DNA of 64,000 bases from Ktedonobacterales bacterium (GTDB lineage Bacteria; Chloroflexota; Ktedonobacteria; Ktedonobacterales; Ktedonobacteraceae), in NCBI GenBank assembly GCA_027451525.1, contig DAIDJF010000010.1, forward strand, positions 1 to 64,000, read 5' to 3'. A model generated the notes under the pieces. It did no database searches and was not told the DNA's origin. It saw only the letters and a list, made by a program, of their open reading frames with translations. Positions 51,002 through 60,369 of this stretch are shown here, piece after piece (the stretch's first letter is position 1; every line of letters begins with the position of its first letter). Made by a program: the position numbers and the translations under genes.

Positions 51002-51714
51002 TGAGTATGAAAGAAAAAATTGCCATTATCACAGGGGCAGGGCGCGGTGTTGGACGCGCCACCGCCCAACTTTTTGCGCGTGAAGGCGCATCTGTCGTGC
51101 TATTCAGTCGTACGCGTGTACACCTTGAAGAGACTGCCGCTCTTATTGCGCAGGATGGCGGCAAGGCGTTGCTCATCGAGGGTGATGTTTCACGCGAAGA
51201 AGATGTCGCATCCCTTTTTCAACAGGTACGTGAACGTTACGGGCGTGCTGATATCCTGGTGAACAGTGCCGGAATAGTTGCCGTGCGTCCATTTGTTGCA
51301 ATGGATGTAGCAACCTGGGATAGCGTGCTTGCAACCAATTTGCGCGGCACTTTTCTCTGTTGTCGCGAAGCTTTTCGTATAATGATAGAGCAGCAGGGTG
51401 GTGTCATCATCAACCTCTCGTCGCTTTCAGGCGTCAAGGGCGTTGAGAAGTTCCCTGGTTTGAGCGCGTACAACGTCTCTAAAGCAGGCGTAGCAAGCCT
51501 GACAGAAATTCTCGCAGTCGAGGGGAAGCCGCATAATATTCGTGTTTGTGCCGTTAGTCCTGGGGCAATTGAGACAGAGATGCTACGGCAGGCCGCGCCA
51601 CATCTCAAAGCGGCAATGACGCCCGATGATCTGGCGGCGATTCTGCTTTTCCTTGCTGACGATAGCGGGCGTATGTTCAGCGGAAGCAACATCGAACTCT
51701 TCACCAATGCATAA
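51001..51714 (+). CDS. Short-chain dehydrogenase/reductase
   Basis: A 237-residue NAD(P)-dependent oxidoreductase. Rossmann motif TGAGRGVG (about 12-19), NSAG, catalytic Ser in LSSLSG and YNVSK (Tyr and Lys) are intact. FabG and many sugar or ketone reductases share these. It is followed after 28 bases by a 6-pyruvoyl-tetrahydropterin synthase gene, so a sepiapterin- or pyruvoyl-pterin-reductase role is attractive but unproven. The start at 51001 is set by the promoter: a longer frame from 50851 would start upstream of it. Confidence 0.92.
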   Translation: MSMKEKIAIITGAGRGVGRATAQLFAREGASVVLFSRTRVHLEETAALIAQDGGKALLIEGDVSREEDVASLFQQVRERYGRADILVNSAGIVAVRPFVAMDVATWDSVLATNLRGTFLCCREAFRIMIEQQGGVIINLSSLSGVKGVEKFPGLSAYNVSKAGVASLTEILAVEGKPHNIRVCAVSPGAIETEMLRQAAPHLKAAMTPDDLAAILLFLADDSGRMFSGSNIELFTNA

Positions 51715-51742
51715 GCAACAGGCAAAATAAAAGGATACGGTT

Positions 51743-52153
51743 ATGGTCTACCTGACACGGCGCACGACCTTTAGCGCGGCCCATCGGCTCTGGAGTCCCC
51801 AACTCTCCGAACAAGAAAATATTGCTCTATACGATAAATGCGCTAACCCGAACGGTCATGGGCATAATTATGTGCTGGAGGTCACACTGCGTGGCACGCC
51901 AGATCCACGCACAGGGATGGTACTGAACCTGAGTGAGATCAAGCAGATTATCAATGAGCAGGTCATTCGCTGGGTCGATCATAAACACCTGAACTACGAC
52001 GTGTCCTGGCTTGAGGACAGCATTCCTACAACTGAAGTGCTGGTGATCAAATTCTGGGAACGTCTGATACGCCACTTCCCGCCCGATATGCTCTATGAAG
52101 TAATGCTCCACGAGACCGAGAACAACAGTGCCAGTTACCGAGGCGAGGCATGA
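51743..52153 (+). CDS. 6-pyruvoyl-tetrahydropterin synthase family enzyme
   Basis: A 136-residue PTPS/QueD-family enzyme. FSAAHRL supplies the first zinc His and CANPNGHGHNYVLEV supplies the catalytic Cys and two zinc His residues. The CxNPNGHGHNY form is that of 6-PTPS enzymes of tetrahydrobiopterin synthesis; QueD (queuosine) usually has a shorter Cys-to-His spacing. DHKHLN and TTEVLVIKFWERL are further family marks. Reaction: dihydroneopterin triphosphate to 6-pyruvoyl tetrahydropterin. No queC/queE/queF genes are near, while an SDR precedes it and a glycosyltransferase follows. AAAGGA precedes the ATG. Confidence 0.9.
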   Translation: MVYLTRRTTFSAAHRLWSPQLSEQENIALYDKCANPNGHGHNYVLEVTLRGTPDPRTGMVLNLSEIKQIINEQVIRWVDHKHLNYDVSWLEDSIPTTEVLVIKFWERLIRHFPPDMLYEVMLHETENNSASYRGEA

Positions 52154-52190
52154 GTGATATGCAACTATACCAGTCACAATAAGGAGCATC

Positions 52191-53318
52191 ATGAGAATCG
52201 CACTCGTCGCACCACTCGTCTCGACTATCGCGCAGCCCTATCTGGGGGGAGCGCAGGCACTTGTCGCAACGCTTGCGCAAGGCTTGAACCAGCTCGGCCA
52301 TGATGTCACCCTATTTGCGCGTGCAGGCTCGTATGTCCCTGGCGTGCGTATCGAAGAGATTGCTGTGCCAGAACAGGTGCAGCCCGCGAATTTCTCCGCT
52401 CCTGTGCAGGAACGACCTACCGACGCTGGTTTTTTCGCGCAGGCCAACCTCTTCCTAACCCTCTTTCTACGTCTGCGCCAGAGGCAGCACGAGTTCGATC
52501 TGATCCACGCGCACGCCTTCGATTGGCCTTCTTTCGCCTCTAGCACGCTCATCACCGACATTCCTGTGCTCCATACACTGCACTTACCCGCAGTTTCTAG
52601 TGAGATCAATGATTTGTTGCATGTCTTGCATCAGCAGGGGCATCCGCTGACATTGGCAACGGTCTCGCATGCCTGCGCACGCACCTATGAAGCTGCAACG
52701 CCGATTGATTATGTGATCTACAATGGTCTCGACCTGCGTGCTATTCCATTTAATGCGCAGGTAGCGCACGACGCGCCGTTGCTCTTCGCTGGCCGCCTGA
52801 CACCTGAAAAAGGCGTTGAGGATGCGATTGAAATTGCTCTTCTGGCGCATAGACGCCTGTTGATCGCGGGTAATATCTACGATCAGCAGTATTATGCGAC
52901 GCGCATTGAGCCGCTTTTACAGCGTGAGAAGGAGCGTGTAAGCTATCTGGGACATCTGACGCACGCGGACCTGTGGCAATTAATGAGCAAGGCGGCGGGC
53001 CTACTCTTCCCGATTGCCTGGGATGAGCCGTTTGGTCTGGTGCCTGTTGAAGCGATGGCGACGGGTACGCCTGTCATTGCCTTCAGACGTGGTGCGATGG
53101 AAGAGATTATTGTGCATGGCGAGACGGGTTTTCTGGTCGAGCCTGGGGAGTGCGCTCACGCCGCTGCCCTCGTTGGTGATCTGGCAAACCTGCCACGTGC
53201 TCACTGTCGTGCCCATGTCGAGCAGCATTTCTCGCTTGCGGCGATGCTCTCCGCCCATGAGCGTGTCTATCACCACAAGAATGGGCATTCGTTAAGCAGA
53301 ACAGATCAAAGAAGCTAG
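52191..53318 (+). CDS. GT4-family glycosyltransferase
   Basis: A 375-residue GT-B glycosyltransferase. The acceptor domain begins RIALVAPLVSTIAQPYLGGA. The donor domain has FAGRLTPEKGVEDAIEIALL, PIAWDEPFGLVPVEAMATGT and PVIAFRRGAMEEIIVHGETG, the usual E-x7-E retaining signature. The donor is probably a nucleotide sugar. It follows the PTPS gene by 37 bases, with AAGGAG before its ATG, so the three genes look like one operon and the acceptor may be a pterin. Its stop overlaps the glnA-like stop by 4 bases (convergent). Confidence 0.9.
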   Translation: MRIALVAPLVSTIAQPYLGGAQALVATLAQGLNQLGHDVTLFARAGSYVPGVRIEEIAVPEQVQPANFSAPVQERPTDAGFFAQANLFLTLFLRLRQRQHEFDLIHAHAFDWPSFASSTLITDIPVLHTLHLPAVSSEINDLLHVLHQQGHPLTLATVSHACARTYEAATPIDYVIYNGLDLRAIPFNAQVAHDAPLLFAGRLTPEKGVEDAIEIALLAHRRLLIAGNIYDQQYYATRIEPLLQREKERVSYLGHLTHADLWQLMSKAAGLLFPIAWDEPFGLVPVEAMATGTPVIAFRRGAMEEIIVHGETGFLVEPGECAHAAALVGDLANLPRAHCRAHVEQHFSLAAMLSAHERVYHHKNGHSLSRTDQRS

Positions 53319-54745
53319 AAAATGTGTAGATAGCGTTCCGTCTCCCACTCGTGGACTTGACGGCGATAGTCCACCCACTCGATGCTTTTGGCGTCGATGA
53401 AGCCTTCATAAATGGACTCACCTAGCGTCTCGCGGATTAGCCCATCTTCGCGCAAGATATCGAGAGCTTCGCCCAATGTGGCAGGCAACATGCGTGTGCG
53501 TGGACGAATACGCTCGCTATCCTCTTGAAGGAAGATATTTTCGTCCATCGGCGCGGGCAGGGTCAGGCGGCGTTGAATCCCATCCAAACCAGCGCGTAGC
53601 ATGATAGCAAAGGCCAGATACGGATTACAGCTTGGGTCGGCGCAACGCAGTTCGACGCGGGCAGAGATAGAGCGGTCGCGGCTCAGACGTGGCACGCGAA
53701 TCAGTGCCTGCCGGTTGACGCGGCCCCAGTTGATGTAGACGGGAGCTTCAAAGCCCGGTACAAGGCGTTTGTAGGAGTTGACGAGGGGAGCGAGAATCGC
53801 GCACATAGCTCGCGCATGGGCCAGTTGTCCGGCAATAAAGTAGCGTCCGATATCAGAGAGGCCATACTCGTCCTGTTCATCTAGAAAGGCGTTTTTGCCT
53901 GTACTCAGATGCACCAGTTGTTGGTGGGTGTGTAGGCCGGAGCCGTTGATGCCGTAGACGGGTTTGGGCATAAAGGTGGCATAGAGGTCGTAATGAGCGG
54001 CAATCGCTTTAAGGACATATTTGGCAGTGATAAGATTGTCGGCAATCTGCAGGGCATCACCACTCGCCAGGTCTACCTCGTGCTGACCCGCCGCGACTTC
54101 GTGGTGGCTCGCTTCAATATGGATATTCATCTGTTGAAGTGTGCGCGTCATCTGGCGGCGTACCGTTGCGGCAAGGTCAGTTGAAAGGTCGAAATAGCCG
54201 CCGCGATCATGGGGGAGCGACGAGGGACCACGTTCGTTGAGGTGCAGCAAGAAAAATTCCAGTTCGGGCGCAACACAAAAACTGTAACCCATCGTATGCG
54301 CGAGTTCCAGCGTACGCTTCAGCACGGCGCGTGGGTCGCCATCGAATGGTTCGCCGCCAGGCGTACGTACATCGCAGATTACCCGCGCTACTACATCATC
54401 GTCATCGTTCAAGCTATCGCTGCCCTGTCGCATTGCTGTGGAGAGGAAAGGGCGTACCAGTGCAGGCAAGACGGTAAAAGTGGAGAGATCGGGGAAGAGG
54501 TACATATCGCTCTCCGCGATGCGCGCAAAGCCTTCTAGGGCGGAGCCATCAAACCACCTGCCATGTTCGATGCAATCGGTGAACTGCTCAACTGGAATGG
54601 TGACACACTTTGCCATCCCAACTACATCGGTAAATTCCAGGTTAATAAAACGCACGTGGGCCTGGGCAATATGCTGCATGACTTGCTCGCGCTGATTCTG
54701 TGCTGGCTCCTGTTTTTGAGAATGTTTCTCGTGTTGTTCCTTCAT
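53315..54745 (-). CDS. glnA: Glutamine synthetase, type I
   Basis: A 476-residue GS-family enzyme. Conserved parts: RWFDGSALEGFARIAESDMY (latch and ATP region), PELEFFLL (metal Glu), EVAAGQHEVDLASGDALQIA, NGSGLHTHQQLV, NSYKRLVPGFEAPVYINWG and RVELRCADPSCNPYLAFAIM. The adenylylation loop Tyr region of the E. coli enzyme is not obvious, and the N-terminus has about 20 extra Gln/Glu/Lys residues. It probably makes glutamine from glutamate and ammonia; polyamine- or other gamma-glutamylating relatives share this fold, so the symbol is tentative. The gene is single. Confidence 0.88.
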   Translation of the reverse strand: MKEQHEKHSQKQEPAQNQREQVMQHIAQAHVRFINLEFTDVVGMAKCVTIPVEQFTDCIEHGRWFDGSALEGFARIAESDMYLFPDLSTFTVLPALVRPFLSTAMRQGSDSLNDDDDVVARVICDVRTPGGEPFDGDPRAVLKRTLELAHTMGYSFCVAPELEFFLLHLNERGPSSLPHDRGGYFDLSTDLAATVRRQMTRTLQQMNIHIEASHHEVAAGQHEVDLASGDALQIADNLITAKYVLKAIAAHYDLYATFMPKPVYGINGSGLHTHQQLVHLSTGKNAFLDEQDEYGLSDIGRYFIAGQLAHARAMCAILAPLVNSYKRLVPGFEAPVYINWGRVNRQALIRVPRLSRDRSISARVELRCADPSCNPYLAFAIMLRAGLDGIQRRLTLPAPMDENIFLQEDSERIRPRTRMLPATLGEALDILREDGLIRETLGESIYEGFIDAKSIEWVDYRRQVHEWETERYLHIF

Positions 54746-54939
54746 GTCCCTTTATCCTCTCAGCGTCATTGCATTTTCACTCCTCATCGGTTGATAGAGT
54801 ATAAGCATTTTTACACGGATGTTCTTGTCTGTCAATATAAAAAAGGCTTTTACCTGCGGTTGGCATTTTTTTTACATACGTATAACATTGTTTCTGTACA
54901 ATAAGAAGCAAATAGCTGTTAAAAAGGAGCAATTCATTG

Positions 54940-55902
54940 ATGCAAGCATCCGATACGAGAGAGACAGTGCCATTAGTGGCGTTCTGGGCTTTTGGTGATA
55001 TGCACTTTCGCGCCTGGGAACAGTGGCAGGCGATGCACACACCACGCATAGAGTGCATGTTTAGTGACGTGCGTACAGTATGGGCAGAGGAGGGCAAACC
55101 TGCCTTTTGTGTTGCCCCTGGCGATATCGTGGATAAAGGTGCTCCCGTCCATTATGCGCTGGCTCAGCGCGAACTTGCGCGCCAACTTGCCGATATTCCC
55201 CTTTATCCCGGTCTTGGCAATCACGAGTTTCAGCCCGATGGGGGGGATGACCATGTGCATACAGGCGAGGAGTTTAGCGAAGCGTGGGGCAAACCTGTAC
55301 GCTATTTCTGGACGGCGGGCGCGCATGATGAGATTATCTGTATCATGCTCGATCAGCCCAATCCCTTCCTCCCAGGCGAGCGCAAGGAGAATCCACATGT
55401 GATCTTCCCGCCGGAGACGCTGGCCTTTCTCGACGATACGCTTGCCAGCCATGCTACACAAACGGCCATTATTTTTGCCCATTGTCCGTTACATGCGACG
55501 GTGCTTGATCGCGACCCTGTACGCAATATGGATGATGACTCGCTAGACCCCTTCTTTTTTGTTGAGAACTCGGACGATGTGCGGGCTATTCTGGCACGTC
55601 ACAACAATGCTGCTCTGTATATCAGCGGACATACGCACTCTGGTTGGGGTTCGCCGCAACTTGTGTTTACTGAGACGCTCAATGGGCATGCTGTGACGCA
55701 TCTCAACCTGATGTCACCCTGGTATACCGGGCGTTTTGCGGGGGCACGCATGAATGCCGAACGCACGCGCCTGGAGTATCGTCCCGATACGCCCGATGTT
55801 ATCGCCTCTTTCTTGCTGCATATCTATGCTCGCAAAGCTGTTATACGCGTCCGCGACCATAAAACGCGCTCGTGGCTGGCACGCTGGGAGATAACGCTTT
55901 AA
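54940..55902 (+). CDS. Calcineurin-like metallophosphoesterase
   Basis: A 320-residue two-metal phosphoesterase. Motifs in order: GDMH (first metal), APGDIVDKG (bridging Asp), LGNHEFQPDGG, IIFAHCPLH and ISGHTHSG. These are all the metal ligands of the family. No signal peptide. The C-terminal part (TRSWLARWEITL) is beta-rich. The substrate could be a cyclic nucleotide, a sugar phosphate or a protein phosphate. AAGGAG lies 10 bases before the ATG at 54940; TTG at 54937 is an alternative start. Confidence 0.9.
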   Translation: MQASDTRETVPLVAFWAFGDMHFRAWEQWQAMHTPRIECMFSDVRTVWAEEGKPAFCVAPGDIVDKGAPVHYALAQRELARQLADIPLYPGLGNHEFQPDGGDDHVHTGEEFSEAWGKPVRYFWTAGAHDEIICIMLDQPNPFLPGERKENPHVIFPPETLAFLDDTLASHATQTAIIFAHCPLHATVLDRDPVRNMDDDSLDPFFFVENSDDVRAILARHNNAALYISGHTHSGWGSPQLVFTETLNGHAVTHLNLMSPWYTGRFAGARMNAERTRLEYRPDTPDVIASFLLHIYARKAVIRVRDHKTRSWLARWEITL

Positions 55903-55988
55903 GGCTGAAAACCCCTTGACAAGCAGAGGGACATCTACTACCCTACATCGTAATGCTACAATTTGCAATTCCATGTAGGAAGGATGCT

Positions 55989-58058
55989 ATGTCTCAGGCT
56001 TCACTGTTTTTTTGTGACCACTGTGGGGCGGCTAATCGCCCACAGGCATCTTTTTGTGTGGCCTGTGGGCGTCCTTTGCTAACGCAGACGACGCGCCCTG
56101 TGCCCGATATTACAGGCCTGTCGGCGTCGTTGCCGTCAATGAGTACGACCATGACCGGCATGCTCGCGCCACGTCATCTCTTGAAAGCACGCTATCTGAT
56201 TATGAGTCAGGTCGGGAAAGGCGGCTTTGGAGCGGTCTACAAAGCAATGGATACGCTGTTCAATAATCGCGTGGTCGCGGTGAAAGAGATGAGCCAGAGT
56301 AGCCTCAATCCACAAGAGCGGATAGCGGCAGAGGCGAGTTTTAAGCACGAGGCAACCTTGCTGGCGAGCTTGATGCATCAGAACCTCCCGCGTATCTATG
56401 AACAATTCGCTGAAAACGGGCGTCTCTATCTGGTAATGGATTTTATCGAAGGGGAGACGCTAGAGGCGATGTTGAGTAAATTGAATGGGAAAATGTTACC
56501 GATAGAGCGCGTCCTCAATATCGGTATTCAGCTTTGTACTGTGCTGGACTATTTGCATACGCGCCAACCGCCGATCATCTTCCGCGATCTCAAACCCGCC
56601 AATATAATGCAGACGCCGCAAGGCTATATTTACCTGATCGATTTTGGCATTGCGCGGCTTTTCAAACCAGGACAGGTGAAGGACACCGCTGCCCTCGGCT
56701 CGTCGGGCTATGCCGCGCCAGAGCAATATGGCAAGGCGCAAACCACGCCGCGCGCCGATATCTATAGCCTGGGCGCGACTTTGCACCAGTTGTTGACTGG
56801 CGCGGACCCTTCTGAGTCGCCGTTCCATTTCGCGCCCATCCAGTTAAAAAACCAGCCATCCCTGGCTGGCCTGGAGCAACTGATTATGAGTATGGTCAGT
56901 ATCCAAGTGGATGCGCGGCCTGCCAGCGTGTTCCATGTGCGTCAAGAGTTGCAACGTTTTATGGCACCTGCTGCGGCTACATTTGTTCCTGGCTACGGAT
57001 GGATGGTCACACCGGGCAACTATCAGCTTCAGCAAGGAACTGCCGCCACGCCCGTTGTGAACAAACCCGTGCGTAATGCGCGTACCGCTACGGCACAGCC
57101 TGTGCGTCCGCAACCAAACACGATTTATACTTGTATAGGGCATAATAGTCGGGTGACGGCTCTGGCCTGGTCACCCGACGGCAAACGGATTGCATCCACC
57201 AGTTACGATAAGACCGTGCGTCTCTGGGATGCCGCTACGGGGCAGCATCTTTTGACGTATCGCGGTCATCTTCAGCGTGTACATGCGCTGGCCTGGTCAC
57301 CGGATAGTAGCCTTGTGGTCTCGGCGGGTGATGATATCACGATCTCCGTTTGGGAGGCAGCAACGGGCAATGTCGTACTCTCGTATACGGGCCACACGGC
57401 TCCCGTGTACGCGCTGTCATGGTCGCCTGACGGCACAACAATAGCCTCGGCAGGTGAAGATACACACATTCAGCTCTGGGATGCGAAAACGGGTGTGTTG
57501 CGCTACACGCAGCATGAGCATACACAGCCTGTGCATACATTATCATGGTCACCCGATGGGCGGCGCATGGCATCCGGCGGAGCGGAAAGTGTGGTACGTC
57601 TCTGGACGGTACTTCAAGAGCCACCAAAGCAGGAGAAACGCACGCTGTTGCGCACACTCAGTCTGCTGCTGACACCAGCACAGATGCAGAAGACGCTACA
57701 AGGACATTACGGGAAAGTGAATGATTTGGCCTGGTCGCCTGAGGGACGGCGGATTGCGGTTGCGAGTAGCAACTATCAGATTTCTGTCTGGGATGTGTTG
57801 ACGGAGCGGCAAACGTTTTTCTATCGCACGAATAGCACTGGTATGAAGAACGCAGTGGCGTGGTCGCCCGATGGGAGATATCTGGCTTCTGGCAGCAATG
57901 ATAAAACGGTACAGATTTGGAATGCTAGTACGCGGCAGCTTGTTTCCACCTACTATGGGCATACGGGCTATATTATGGATATTGCCTGGTCGCCTGATGG
58001 TTCACGTATTGCCTCGACTGGCGTAGATCGCAGCATCCAGGTCTGGCAGACGAGCTAA
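55989..58058 (+). CDS. Ser/Thr kinase with N-terminal zinc ribbon and WD40 propeller
   Basis: A 689-residue protein. It opens with a zinc ribbon (CDHCGAANRPQASFCVACG, 10-28). The kinase domain (about 73-340) has VGKGGFGAVYKA, VAVKEM, FRDLKPANIM and LIDFGIARLF, and the activation segment has GSSGYAAPEQYG. The usual HRD is FRD here, with the catalytic Asp kept. There is no clear membrane helix, unlike the kinases at 5.2 and 8.4 kb, so it is likely cytosolic. Seven WD40 blades (about 385-689) end in QVWQTS. The start has GGAAGGATGCT upstream. Confidence 0.94.
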   Translation: MSQASLFFCDHCGAANRPQASFCVACGRPLLTQTTRPVPDITGLSASLPSMSTTMTGMLAPRHLLKARYLIMSQVGKGGFGAVYKAMDTLFNNRVVAVKEMSQSSLNPQERIAAEASFKHEATLLASLMHQNLPRIYEQFAENGRLYLVMDFIEGETLEAMLSKLNGKMLPIERVLNIGIQLCTVLDYLHTRQPPIIFRDLKPANIMQTPQGYIYLIDFGIARLFKPGQVKDTAALGSSGYAAPEQYGKAQTTPRADIYSLGATLHQLLTGADPSESPFHFAPIQLKNQPSLAGLEQLIMSMVSIQVDARPASVFHVRQELQRFMAPAAATFVPGYGWMVTPGNYQLQQGTAATPVVNKPVRNARTATAQPVRPQPNTIYTCIGHNSRVTALAWSPDGKRIASTSYDKTVRLWDAATGQHLLTYRGHLQRVHALAWSPDSSLVVSAGDDITISVWEAATGNVVLSYTGHTAPVYALSWSPDGTTIASAGEDTHIQLWDAKTGVLRYTQHEHTQPVHTLSWSPDGRRMASGGAESVVRLWTVLQEPPKQEKRTLLRTLSLLLTPAQMQKTLQGHYGKVNDLAWSPEGRRIAVASSNYQISVWDVLTERQTFFYRTNSTGMKNAVAWSPDGRYLASGSNDKTVQIWNASTRQLVSTYYGHTGYIMDIAWSPDGSRIASTGVDRSIQVWQTS

Positions 58059-58090
58059 TCTACGCCACTACGATTATTTCTTAGCTGCTC

Positions 58091-59203
58091 TTATCTATTT
58101 TCGATTTTTGAAAAGGCAAGAGCTAACCGTTCAGTATGCTCAGGTAGACCAACCGTAACACGTACAAAGTTGCGCAGGTAGGGATGGTTGAAGTAGCGCA
58201 GCAGGATACCATACGACTCTACCACGCGCTTTAATTCATCCATGCGTATCTCCTCTTCACGGATGCGGGCAAGAATAAAGTTGCCCTGTGAGGGGAGAGG
58301 CTCCAGGTATGGTTGGTGAGAGAGTAATGTGAAAAGACGTTCGCGCTCCTCAACGATGCGCTGCACGTTTGCTAGTGTGTAGTCAAGCTGATGCAGTGTC
58401 TCAATTGCGGCAATGTGGCCCGCGACATTGACCTCGAAAGGGCATTGCGCGCGTTTCATGTAGGTGACAATCCACTCGGGGAAGATGCCATAGCCAATGC
58501 GCAAACCAGCCAGACCAGCCCACTTGCTGAACGTGCGCATGACCACGAGATTGCGGTATTGAGGAACCAGATGGGCCAGACCACGTGGCTGCTGTGAAAA
58601 CTCTACATAGGCCTCATCAACCATCACGATGCGTCCAGTTTCAAGGAGAGCCAGCACGTCCTCTTCGCAGAGTGGATTGCCCGTAGGGTTGTTGGGCGAG
58701 CAGAGGACAATCAGCTTTGTTTCAGGCGTAAGAGCGGCCAGAATGCCCTCAACATCGACTTCATAGCCTTCGGTGCGCGGCACTTCCAATACGTAAGCTC
58801 CGCAGAAGGTAGTGATAAAGGTATAGAGTGAGAAAGTAGGCGGACAGCAGATGATATTGTCGCCAACCGAGAGAAAGATATGCCAGAGCAGATTGATTAA
58901 CTCATTGCTGCCATGGCTGACGACGATATGCTTACTTTCTACACCAGTATAGGTGGCAAGAGCAGAACGTAAATCAGTAGAGTTTGTATCAGGGTAATTA
59001 TTGTAAAATGCATGATTGCCCAGAGCGTGAGTAACCGCAGGAGCGGGTGGATAGGGACTCTCATTGCTGTTGAGTTTAACCAACTGATGAATGGGAATAC
59101 CAGTGCGTGAGCTAAAAGCCTCCAGCGATTCACCAGGAATATACTCAGCCATGCGGTCCATCTCCGGGCGCACATGTACGGGTAGAGAAGCAGGTATATA
59201 CAT
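58091..59203 (-). CDS. hisC: Histidinol-phosphate aminotransferase-like enzyme
   Basis: A 370-residue class I/II PLP aminotransferase. LNSNESPYPPAPAV, YPDTNSTDLRSALATYTGVE, VSHGSNELINLL, LCSPNNPTGNPL, VDEAYVEFS and TFSKWAGLAGLRIGYG (the PLP Lys is in FSK) are HisC-type blocks. Reaction: histidinol phosphate from imidazole acetol phosphate with glutamate. The rest of the his operon is not here; aromatic aminotransferase use is possible. A membrane-protein gene ends 8 bases upstream on the same strand, so the two share a transcript. AGGA precedes the ATG. Confidence 0.92.
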   Translation of the reverse strand: MYIPASLPVHVRPEMDRMAEYIPGESLEAFSSRTGIPIHQLVKLNSNESPYPPAPAVTHALGNHAFYNNYPDTNSTDLRSALATYTGVESKHIVVSHGSNELINLLWHIFLSVGDNIICCPPTFSLYTFITTFCGAYVLEVPRTEGYEVDVEGILAALTPETKLIVLCSPNNPTGNPLCEEDVLALLETGRIVMVDEAYVEFSQQPRGLAHLVPQYRNLVVMRTFSKWAGLAGLRIGYGIFPEWIVTYMKRAQCPFEVNVAGHIAAIETLHQLDYTLANVQRIVEERERLFTLLSHQPYLEPLPSQGNFILARIREEEIRMDELKRVVESYGILLRYFNHPYLRNFVRVTVGLPEHTERLALAFSKIENR

Positions 59204-59211
59204 AACAAATC

Positions 59212-60369
59212 CTATTTTTCAGCGTCCGCTTCCACAAAAGTGGGCATGGGGCGACGAATCAGTGAATTGCGCGGTGAGAATCCGCTAGAAGTCTGGGCTG
59301 GCAGCGGACCATTGTTGGGGCCGCTAAACCGCTGGCTTTGTGGCTGCACCACAGGTTGCGCTCGGGGCGTCTCCGGTGAGCCTTCCACACCCTGCTGTAA
59401 TATCTCGATACCGCGTCGTAGCGTCATCATATCACGCATAAAACAGGCAACAGCCGAGGCAGCCGAGCCTTTTTCGCGCGAGGCATCATAACGGCGTGAC
59501 GTCGCCTCGCCCGCCACCTGAGCGGCCTGCGCCATTGGATCAGACGTTTTGGCAGCATAGGCGTCCTGAAAGATGTCATCCCAGCTACTCCAACGTCCGC
59601 GTAGCGGTTTCCAGCCAAGCTGGCTATCACTGACGGTGCGCCATTTCTCCTCGGTAAACTGAATCCAGTCGTCGAGCAGACGCGCATAGGCATCCAAGCG
59701 CTGACGAAGTTGCTCTTCCTCCTCTGATGGCCGTTGTGGCATCTGTGGGAAACTCTGGGGCAATCCATCGGTTGATTGTTGACTGACAAAATTGTTCAGT
59801 TGTTGGTAGCCAGGAAATGCCGCTTGCCCAGCCATCATGCCTGGAATACCCTGAATTGCTGAGGTTGCGCCAAATGTACCAGAACCCGCAAACGCGGAGA
59901 GGTCAGGAGCGACCTGCCCATTAGGCAAACCCAGCAATGGCAACTCCGTGCCTGCTGGCAACTCACCAAGGATGTGAATACCACTGGCTCCCAATGTCTG
60001 ACCAAGCATCATCGTGCCATCTGGGAGCATCATATTCTCTGATAATGCAGAAATGCCACCGATGACGATCTCTTCATGACCAACCGCATCCATAATGCGC
60101 CAGGCCAGACGAGGATGACAGATAGCCCACCAGAGACGGCGCGCAATAAACGTGCTGGCAAAAGCGAAATTGACTACCAGCCAAACAACACCACGTACCG
60201 CAAGCCAGTTAACGAGGGCGACCACAATAATCCAATACCATGCATCGTGTTGACCTACCTCTTCTACAAAGGTCAATACGGCTGCAACGGTTAAGCTTGG
60301 ATCTCGAAATGGGTTAATTGCATCAAGAACTCGTCCAAGCCACTTTTTCCAGCCTGTCTTCTCTTCCAA
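59212..60369 (-). CDS. Membrane protein of unknown function, 385 aa
   Basis: Not recognised. Two short hydrophobic helices stand near the N-terminus (WYWIIVVALVNWLAVRGVVW and VVNFAFASTFIARRLWWAI, about 44-85). The middle is a Gly/Ala/Leu/Met-rich region without clear fold. The C-terminal half has a helical, charged DAYARLLDDWIQFTEEKWRT and KPLRGRWSSWDDIF, then a Gln/Pro/Ser-rich tail. It shares an operon with hisC (8-base gap), but nothing indicates a metabolic link. Possibly a Ktedonobacteria-specific envelope protein. Confidence 0.7.
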   Translation of the reverse strand: MEEKTGWKKWLGRVLDAINPFRDPSLTVAAVLTFVEEVGQHDAWYWIIVVALVNWLAVRGVVWLVVNFAFASTFIARRLWWAICHPRLAWRIMDAVGHEEIVIGGISALSENMMLPDGTMMLGQTLGASGIHILGELPAGTELPLLGLPNGQVAPDLSAFAGSGTFGATSAIQGIPGMMAGQAAFPGYQQLNNFVSQQSTDGLPQSFPQMPQRPSEEEEQLRQRLDAYARLLDDWIQFTEEKWRTVSDSQLGWKPLRGRWSSWDDIFQDAYAAKTSDPMAQAAQVAGEATSRRYDASREKGSAASAVACFMRDMMTLRRGIEILQQGVEGSPETPRAQPVVQPQSQRFSGPNNGPLPAQTSSGFSPRNSLIRRPMPTFVEADAEK

